Shown here piece by piece: positions 56,001-64,000 of a stretch of 64,000 bases of DNA. A program made the position numbers and the translations under genes. The notes under the pieces were generated by a model, which saw nothing but the letters and a program-made list of their open reading frames with translations, did not search any database and was not told the DNA's origin. Every line of letters begins with the position of its first letter. Position 1 is the first letter of the stretch. Source of the stretch: Litomosoides sigmodontis (lineage: Eukaryota; Nematoda; Chromadorea; Rhabditida; Onchocercidae); assembly GCA_963070105.1 (NCBI GenBank), contig OY718806.1, forward strand, positions 393,001-457,000, written 5' to 3'.

Positions 56001-57059
56001 GAATTCCATTTTCGATTTACTTGCAACGGATGTAAATAGGATTGGGTAGGCTTTATTTGAAAGCTAAGGATTTTTATAAATACATTTTGCATTTAACGAT
56101 GGAGAACTTGAACTGAATGAAAAATGACAGATAACTCTCTCGGTTGACGTAGCATTTTCAGAGCAAAATTTTTTCGCTTTCTTAACTGTTCCCTCAACCT
56201 ACTCATTATCGGAGTAATCCGTCTTCATTATCCCTTCACTTTCTTCTTCTTTTTAACTTTTTTCATTTGTGTATTCGTTTTAAAAAATCACTTGTTACTT
56301 GAAGGTCCAAAAAAAAGCATTTTTCCGTTCTCTCACACTTTCTGGATCCAAATATTGTCATTCACCTCAGTGCTCTGCTTCGCACTTCCCGTAACGCATT
56401 TCTTTTCTCAACTCCTTCCCTAATCTGAAAACGTACGCAGCAATGCCATCAGCAAGGAAACATAAGTTAGAGTTTTGAAGATTGCGCTTACAGTACAAAA
56501 ACAGTGTTGGCCCAATTATTTCTGTCATTCATTTCATTTTATGTAATAAGCTTTCTTACCTTAGAGAGCTGCTAGTCGATTATTCTCATTTAAATTTCAA
56601 GTGTTTGCGATCAGTGGTTTTATTGTACTCATTAATTACACAGCTCAAAAATGATTTTGAAACAACAAAAAGATGTGAAAGCACTTTATTTATACAATTA
56701 GAAATGAATATATTAAGAACTAAGGTATCAGAGAAAAGCTTTTGACCGTTTTCGCCTAAAGTAGTGAGAATTGCTAAGAGAATGGGTAATTTCAAAGAAA
56801 TGTGCATGAACACTGAGAGTTCGATATTGATAGATTTTTGAGCACTGTATGCTTCCAAGTCGGAACATAAAAATATTCTAAACTTCGGCGTCACGCAAAA
56901 AAAACGCTCCTCGAATTGCAGAGTTCTTGAGAGCTTTAATATGTCGTACAACGCATGAACAACCTGCTTTTTCAGAATGTACTGATGCCATCGTTGAACC
57001 GATAAGCTAAACCTGACCCTTATTCGTCGTATGTGTGACGTCAAATACAGCTTAAAGCA
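50017..57059. other. Intergenic region upstream of the MAGI-like gene
   Basis: About 7 kb. It contains pyrimidine-rich patches (52,257-52,310 and 52,735-52,800), GC-richer stretches (52,540-52,750 and 54,640-55,000), a CA repeat (55,508-55,540) and a C-tract (55,581-55,594). The CT- and GC-richer blocks are open on one or both strands by composition alone, and no domain was recognised. This region likely holds the regulatory sequence, and perhaps untranslated exons, of the plus-strand MAGI-like gene. Confidence 0.45.
55508..55540. repeat. (CA)n / CATA repeat
   Basis: CACACATACATACACACACACATACATACATT: a short imperfect CA/CATA microsatellite, 40 bp before the C-tract at 55,581. Confidence 0.85.
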
Positions 57060-58668
57060 ATGTCATCGAAAAAAGCGTTAATCAATGAGCAAGCTGGCGG
57101 AAATAGCGAAGATTTTGATTTGGACACTTTGGAAGAAAGCTTGAATTCGATCAGTATGATCCGGAAAACAACCCATACATCCATGTCAGACGATGCAGAC
57201 AGAAAATGCAGTTTTCTAGAGACAATAACTAAGACTGTGCAGGTCAGATTAAAAGAGGCAGAATTCAGTGACCAGTTTAATTTTTATTATTTTATAATGA
57301 AAATGCAAAATATACTTGTTGAAAAAATTTTACGGTATGCTTAAGTCAAACTTTTCTCTCGCCCTTCAGAGCAATCCTCCGCATCTGCTGTACATAAAAA
57401 AGTGCTATGCTTGATTTATCGGAATTCGAAGCAATCCATCATTTTCGTCACCTCATAATTCCCTATTATTCCGAAAAGCTAACAGTGTAAAAAACACTCT
57501 TGAACCTTTTTTTGCTTCATTCCATTTTCTGCTTTCCCTGCTTGTTCTGAGGAAAAAAGTCGAGAGGAAAGGGCGAATACCAGAAGGACATTGCATATTA
57601 TAGATCGGAATGGCCAATTTTTTTGTCCGCTTTTTTTAAACTGGTTTATTGTGAAGCATTGATGCATTTTCTTTTTTTGTTACGCAGGCATACATTTGCT
57701 CATTTCCATATTCATTATAGATTTCATGCCAGCCTCCACCGATTCCGTTTACTGTACGTGGTGGATCAACGGAAGGTTGTCTGATACTAGTGGAATTGGT
57801 ACTTCATCCTGACTTACTGAATATCCTAGCAACAGATGACATCATTTTGTCCATTAATGGAAGGTTACAAATTTCATATCTATCTACTTAATATTGGTAC
57901 ACATGCAGCTCCTAATGTCACGACTTTCGCTTTTATCTGATTCATTATTTAGGAAAATATCAGGAATGTTGTTACAAGATGTCCGAAGGTTACTGAAGGG
58001 TTTATTTGCCATGGATGAAACATTTTACATGGAAATTGCAAATAGAAGTAAGTGTTGATACCCTTTTCCTATCAAAATCATGATTTGATATCCTTTTCCT
58101 ATCAAATCATAATTTATAACTTTATATATCTCCTAAATAAATTTAATGTTTAGAGATGTGAACTTGCGAGTAAATTTTAGATGTTGAAGTTAAACCGGCG
58201 AGAAAAGTGTGATGAAAATTATTACAGATTCGCTTCCATCAAGCATAACAGAAATTCTCGCTGGCGAAGACTATCCGGAACTGCAAATTGTTATCCGAAA
58301 TAACGTTTATCAAAAAACAGTACCATGTTAGCGCATGCAATTAGTAACATTATTTAGCTTCCACCGCTATATAGAAATACGAAATTTAAAAATTAAAGCA
58401 AAATGAAGAGATAATATTCATTTCACTAATATACTGGCCTTGCGGATGAAAAAATTTGAAGGCTCGAATCCTTATATTGAACTCAGTGAGTGCAACAGCA
58501 AGCAAGGTGTGTATTCTGAAATACTTACTCGCTTGCCTAAAATTTCAGACACTACAAGGCAACCACGAAATGGTGAAATTAATGGCGTGCATTACAAATT
58601 TGTTGATGTTCCAACTTTTCGGCACTTATGTGATAGCAATCAATTGTTGGAGCACGGTTATTATCAAG
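57060..58668 (+). CDS. MAGI-type MAGUK scaffold, 5' part (PDZ0 and start of guanylate-kinase-like domain)
   Basis: Seen: exons 57060-57242, 57721-57863, 57953-58047, 58228-58326 and 58549-58668 join in frame (640 nt, ending phase 1), about 213 residues. Residues 1-61 are charged and Ser-rich. Exon 2 has FTVRGGSTEGCLILVEL and DDIILSING, a PDZ fold completed by RKISGMLLQDVRRLL. Exons 4-5 give ELQIVIRNNVYQKTVP, then YTTRQPRNGEINGVHYKFV and LCDSNQLLEHGYYQG. This matches the MAGI1-3 arrangement, in which PDZ0 is followed by a truncated GuK segment (RDNLY, VPCTTR, GEVPGVDY, LLESGTYEG) lacking the ATP-binding P-loop. MAGI proteins organise junctional and synaptic membrane complexes. WW and later PDZ domains are expected downstream but were not found in the remaining 5.3 kb. 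A GTCTTA donor closes the last exon. Confidence 0.82.
58056..58115. repeat. Tandem duplication of about 30 bp in a MAGI intron
   Basis: Two adjacent copies of a unit containing CCTTTTCCTATCAAAatCAT (58,064 and about 58,094) separated by ...GATTTGATAT. The second copy has small differences. Confidence 0.8.
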
Positions 58669-61600
58669 GTCTTACTACTTTATTAAATTTTTATTGTCCC
58701 AGCACTCGTAACTTCCCTTATATGTGCTATTTTCCCGTTCACATTCCGATCTGACACCGCTTGATCCATTACATTGCATCTTTCTCCTTACTGCCATCTG
58801 CCACCAAATAATGAATTAATGCATTTCTGATATCTCCTTGTTAGCCACAGCTAAAGAGTTTTTTTTTTTTGAATTGAAGACGTCTGCCATATGATAGATG
58901 CGGAAGAAAACACTTCGGGAAAAAATTACGTCATCAAAATTTTCACAATCGGTTTCATTCTGCCAACAAATAATTCCATTTGTCGCCTAAAAGCGCTTTC
59001 TGATTTCAACTCACTTCGTGACACACCCATTGGCATTCTTTTTATGCATTGAATCTTGCGGTATGTAATATACTTTGACGAATAAGTTTATCGCAGGGAA
59101 TTCACTTCATTGTTGCCGGTTTCAATTTTACAACCATCTTAGCCAGTTTGCGGAATCCTGTTGTTCGTCTGCAGCTTCTTGAATATAACATAATAATGAG
59201 AGGACGCATACTAATGCCTTCTGTCTCTGACAAAAGCAATATTTTATTGTTTTGTGGAGATTTTTATGCATTTGCGGAAACGTCACTCATAGGTGGATTG
59301 TGCGCGATTGGTTTAGAATTGCCGCATTCGTCTGAAAATACACGTGAGGAGGAAAATGAAGAGCATTCATTGCAAATTGTTGTTTCCGAAAGATTTTGAT
59401 ATATGTTAAATGAGTTGCATTTGAAGATGTAAGTGCATCGTAAAAGATACTTTTCCGATTATCCTCGTGGAAGCCGTTGCAGTTGGCCGTTCACATTAAG
59501 GTGGGAAAGTAAATTGGGTTAAGCCAAACTGAATTGCGAGCAGTTTTAATTTAAGCAGGATGTCCATTCCAAAAAGTTTCTCCCGCGAAAGCGGAAGAAA
59601 CTGTATGTTAAATGAAAGTTGTGGAAGTCAGCTGAGTGTTCTAAGCTTCTCTGATTCAACTGATGAATGGCTCAGCAGCATTTCACATCGATTTTAATGT
59701 TAAATTTGGACATTTTCGGGGCTTATTCTTTCCTGCATACAACAAGTTGGACAGCATGCTTGTTTCACGAACTAAATGAATTTCATTTCAATGTCTCGGA
59801 AAAATTTTCCAACTTATTGAGCATTTAAAGCTGCTGCTCAGTTCTCGACGATAGTGTATCGGGACGGTGGACATTACAGTCATCAATTTTCCGAAAGAAT
59901 TTCTTTCATTTGCCATTCGTCATGTTCACCCATTTCAAGGTTAGTTCATTTATGGAAACATTTTTACATAATGCGAAAATGCATTTAAAAAGAAGCAGTG
60001 CGTGGGTGGCAGTTGTTAGATATCAGAGTGAGAGAAGTCGCCTAGACTGTGAGCTGATGGAAATAATAAATGCTTCCGTAAGCTGTTCGATTTGTTGACT
60101 GTACGAAATAAACATGCTTTCCCATTCTTAAAAACCTACATCACTTCGTAACAAGCAGTGAATCGATAAGTCGCTTGAAGCGACGTTCAAAATTATAGAC
60201 GGATGTGAAAAGGCACATATAACGGAGTAGGAAGGTGAAGAAGCTTACAGACGTGAGATGGCAAAGATACTATGCACTTCTGAGCTGCGACGGAGACCGT
60301 CCCTTCCTCTTTGTCAAATATCTACGGTTTAGGTACAGCAGGCCCTAATTCTTTGGAATTGGTAAAACACACATCAGCGATCTTTAGTCAGCACTAGAGA
60401 TCCACTTAGCCAGACCAAATTAGTCTTCAATGAGGACAGGACTAGACTGTCGTGTACAGATGTTGCGCGTGCCTTCGGAATTCGATCCTCATGCCTCATC
60501 ATGAAAGCTAGCCAGTGGAGTACAGCCGTGGAATTTTTGGGCAGTGCAAGAAGTTGCTGTCACAAACATCCGGGAAGTGGAGTGAATGTCTTGTAGATGA
60601 GCTATTTTCGCGTAGATCCGGAACATTCCATTTCATGTTCCATCTGATGCATGTCCATGAGGCTAGTAGCATCTCTCTACGGCGCTAATCAATATATTTT
60701 CAAATGGGTAAAAATCGTTTACTTTCGGTGGGAAATTACGAATTGCGATAGTACGCAACAGCTGCGACGGTATGATACATTGCCGTTGTTGTAATTTTTC
60801 TTTTTTTGATGCCATAAAACTTACTGTAGCGTGCGATCTATTTGTTCATTTCCCTGCACATTACAATCATTTTAGTTAGATCTCTTCGATGGACGACAGT
60901 TCCTCCCTCTCAAGGGTCTCCACCTCCGTAAGGTACCAATCTATCTATCTAGTTTCCCTATCTCTTTCTCTCTCTCATATGTGTGTGTAGATGTGTTCAG
61001 TGTGTCTGCACCTTGGAATGTGATGTGTGCCGTCCTGCTTAAGTGTTTATACTGGTACCTATATTTGCACCTTGTTTCATTCTATGTACATAATGTAGGT
61101 ATGTATGTGCATGCGTGTATCTCGTGTTGGTTCGTCTACGCACATTTTGTGCGTGTGTGTGTGTGTGTGTGTGTGGGTGTGGGTGTGTGCGTATGTTTAT
61201 TGTCTCCAATGCGGAGAATAACAGGTGGAGGTGATGGACGATTGACCTTCGCGTTGCAGTTGTATGTGTGTGCGTGTGTGTGTATGTTGTTGACAATGGC
61301 ATAGGTGAGAACTAACCCTTCATCCTTTACCTTTTTTAACCGTTTATATTGAAAGTTGCTTATCGGTGCTACCCGGGACTTTTGGCACATTTCCCTTCCT
61401 CCCTGCAGAGGTGCTTTACGAGGCAGTATATATCGATTGATTGATTTTTCTTTTTAAAACGTTGCAAGGATGCGATGCTTTGTCATTCGGTGCTGTACCG
61501 AAAATCGTCATTTCCTCCCATGTTTCTCGTTGAAATGGGAAAATTTCCAAGAAAGGGAAGAAAAAAGTTTAAATGAGGTGGCAATTCTGTGGTATGTTTA

Positions 61601-64000
61601 CACTGCGACATTCTGTCTGACCGTTCAAATGCAGTTTTTAATTTTCCCAATGCACCCAATTTCTTCTGTTTTGGCTGCCGAAGGTGATCGTTCCCTTCTT
61701 TAGCACTGCTTGTTACATTCCGACTGTTGTTTCTATGTAATAGCCAGGAGGTCGCAGTAAGAAATGGCTAAACACTTCACGTAACAACAGTGGGAAAGGG
61801 TTCACCCTATCATTTACGTTATAAATCAAGGGTTAGCTGAGCGAAGCACCGGACACTTGCTTTTTATTGTGGGAATATTGGCGCAACCAGATTAGTCCAT
61901 ATGAAATGTTTCCTGCCATATGATCACTAACAAAAAGGTGAAAAAGTGGGAAATGGTATGTAAATGAATTAGAAACAGATAAGTGTAAGCAAACTGAAAT
62001 GCATAAAATCGAGATATTGTAGTTGGAAATTCGAGTTAGCGGCTTACGTCAAATATTTCTCGAACGAATTTCTTTACGGATCTGCTCCGTTTTTTTTTCA
62101 TGCGATATTTTCAGAAGAAAATATGGCATGAATATTTAAGAAATTTTTTCCAAACATTCGTTCATTTCATGCAGTGCTAAACCTGTTAGCTTAGTGAAAT
62201 GTTCTCATATGTTAGTTAGTAAATTGAATTATTTTTTACTGAAGATATGAATGGTGATTTTACACGGATAATATTTGAAAAGCACGACAATGGTTAACAA
62301 TGTAAAACAAAAAGTATTGGCCGCATTCTCAGTGGACTGCAGACAATGTTGCTAATTTTTCCGTTACCGTTTCATTCTTTCAATTTATGTTTTGCTGGAA
62401 AATTTTCTTCCCAGAAAATTATTCCGGTGCATTTGTGAGACTATCATCACATCTGTCATTGAAATGCGAAAGCAACGACCAATAGAGCGCTTTCATTATG
62501 CGGTATAGTGTTATACACGGGTCTTGAGATTTGTTTCCTTAAGTTCCCTGTGTTGAACTTTTTTTAGCGCACCTGAGAAAGTCGCTGCTGAATTGTGCGA
62601 ATTGTCGCGTGTGTAATTTCAGTTCATTAAACAAATTCTCTTTCAAAAAAAGGGGATGGGAAACCCTTCTTTTAACGGTAACCCTAACATTGTGAAACTT
62701 TACTCGCAGATTAATGTGAGTGCTTCCTTTGCACTAACATCAGAAACTCTCTAATAGGCATTTTTTAATTCAATCCTTAGTTTAATTTCCCTCGACCTCT
62801 TGTGTCTCAGTTAGATATTCCTTTATAAATTATCGTAATCAATCAATTACGAGTATTGGCGATATACGAGCTTTTGGCAGAACCGTATGTTCACGCTGAG
62901 ATACGTGTACACTGTAACCTCCTTTTTCTTTTGCAAATTATTTCTCAAGATTTGCAATCTCTACAAATGATCCATTATTTCGAGTCATAGTAACAGACGT
63001 GCCATTTTATTTTCATAATGTATAACTATCTTACAGTTTCTTCAGGTATACCTACTTTCAATATTTCTGCGAGGAGTGCCAGGAATCAACAGTTGTCGTA
63101 AATAGCGCGCATTCGTGCATTCTTTTGGCTGATTCAGTTTTTATTTTCATTTTTACTGTCTGCCCGATTATGCAAACACGTGCACACATTCATCTATTTT
63201 TTCGCTTCAATAATCATTAATTGTATTAAAAGCATTCAATAAATAGCAAAGGAAGAAAGAAACTTGATATTTCCTTATCAAAATTCTGCATTCGCAGAGT
63301 GACACGATGGGTTAATATATATTTCTATAAGTTAAGCTTGAATCTAATTTAAGACTGGATAGATGTAATTAACAGACATGCATGGATGTTGCGGGATAAT
63401 TGGTTTAAAATAACGAGATGCAATTCAAACAATGTGTTATTTAATTTCTCATTCAAGGCGGCCCTGTCCCTCATCTGTGGATATCTTTTGGATATTCTCG
63501 AAGCTTAGATGTGTGATTCACACTATCATGAATCATATTGTAAAAGTCACTGACATCGGGAACAAGCTAAGTCTTGACCATTTTTCGTCATGCCTGTTAT
63601 CTTATTATTTTCGGGATTGTCTTGAAGCTATCAGTAGGCAACATTGAACATTGAATCTGCGTTTTTTTCTTGGTAATTAGATAATTACAGGAGGGATTTC
63701 CCTCTATTTCCTCTTCATATATTTTCATAGTGGGTGGTAAACGGTCACATGCAATGCCTTCCTCATTCTATTTAAATTTTCCTTTCTAATATTTGTAATA
63801 TGTGGAGTTTAAAGAGGACGCAAGCGGCAGTGTCGCTGTGGTGTTGATTTTATCACAATATCCTTCTACCTTCGGCCTCGAACCATGTACCTCTAAACTT
63901 TCGTCCTCATTTGTTCATTTCATTTGGAAAACGATGCGTATCCATGTAATAGATGTCGACATTCACTGTTGATATACGCAGCGTACGACCATCGTGCATT
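58669..64000. other. Downstream region, probably MAGI intron, with unassigned open frames and microsatellites
   Basis: The GuK exon ends in a donor, so the gene should continue, but no WW or PDZ exon was recognised to the window end. Two splice-bounded open frames occur at 58,880-59,052 and 59,097-59,399. A GT microsatellite lies at 61,149-61,190. The rest is AT-rich with nothing I can name. Confidence 0.4.
61149..61190. repeat. (GT)n microsatellite
   Basis: GT run of about 12 units with a few GG interruptions; a second, shorter GT-rich patch lies at 61,262-61,288. Open frames crossing it on both strands (CVCVCV, THTHTH) are artefacts. Confidence 0.95.

Noticed and set aside
61039..61390. 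Overlapping ORFs on both strands (CVCVCV / THTHTH)
   Set aside because: Translation of the GT microsatellite; no other support.

Overview
The window looks like nuclear DNA of a nematode, most likely a clade III (spirurid or filarial-like) parasite, although I cannot name the species. The base composition is AT-rich. Genes are split into many short exons by introns of about 100-800 bp with GT-AG (rarely GC-AG) ends. Several start codons lie 14-21 bases after a splice-acceptor-like T-rich/AG site, as expected for spliced-leader trans-splicing. Recognisable proteins are METTL25B, TMEM135, a large cadherin, two cyclin-dependent kinases and a MAGI scaffold. I see no bacterial operon, CRISPR array, rRNA or tRNA.

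Gene models were assembled by hand from splice sites, reading-frame phase and similarity to known families. For each multi-exon model the exon lengths sum to a whole number of codons and every junction keeps frame, which is good internal support. They are not backed by transcripts.

Layout. 13-3359 (-): METTL25B-type methyltransferase-like protein, 8 exons, 365 aa. 4124-7851 (-): TMEM135 homologue, 10 exons, 436 aa, with a 124-bp pure TA repeat in one intron. 9501-37235 (-): one very large cadherin gene, about 40 exons and 2,271 aa. It has a signal sequence, a 508-residue Ser/Thr-rich block, a chain of cadherin repeats, a membrane-proximal region, one transmembrane helix and an 18-residue tail. 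Two of its introns contain other same-strand reading frames: a 469-aa gene of unknown function (14678-16401) inside the 12.8-kb intron, and a 73-aa two-helix membrane protein resembling VMA21 (36147-36368). 38836-40581 and 42578-44226 (-): two diverged CDK1/2-like kinases in tandem with the same intron positions and phases. 49107-50016 (-): a small secreted cysteine-rich protein spread over three exons. 57060-58668 (+): the 5' part of a MAGI-type scaffold (PDZ0 and the start of the guanylate-kinase-like domain), continuing beyond what I can follow. The remaining tens of kilobases are intergenic or intronic, with microsatellites, pyrimidine-rich tracts and a few unassigned open frames.

The genes do not form one pathway. 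The cadherin (adhesion) and MAGI (junction scaffold) are both cell-contact proteins, but there is no sequence evidence here that they act together. The most unusual items are the nested same-strand genes in the cadherin, its near absence of a cytoplasmic tail, and the tandem CDKs, both altered in the cyclin-binding helix and both lacking the inhibitory Thr14-equivalent.
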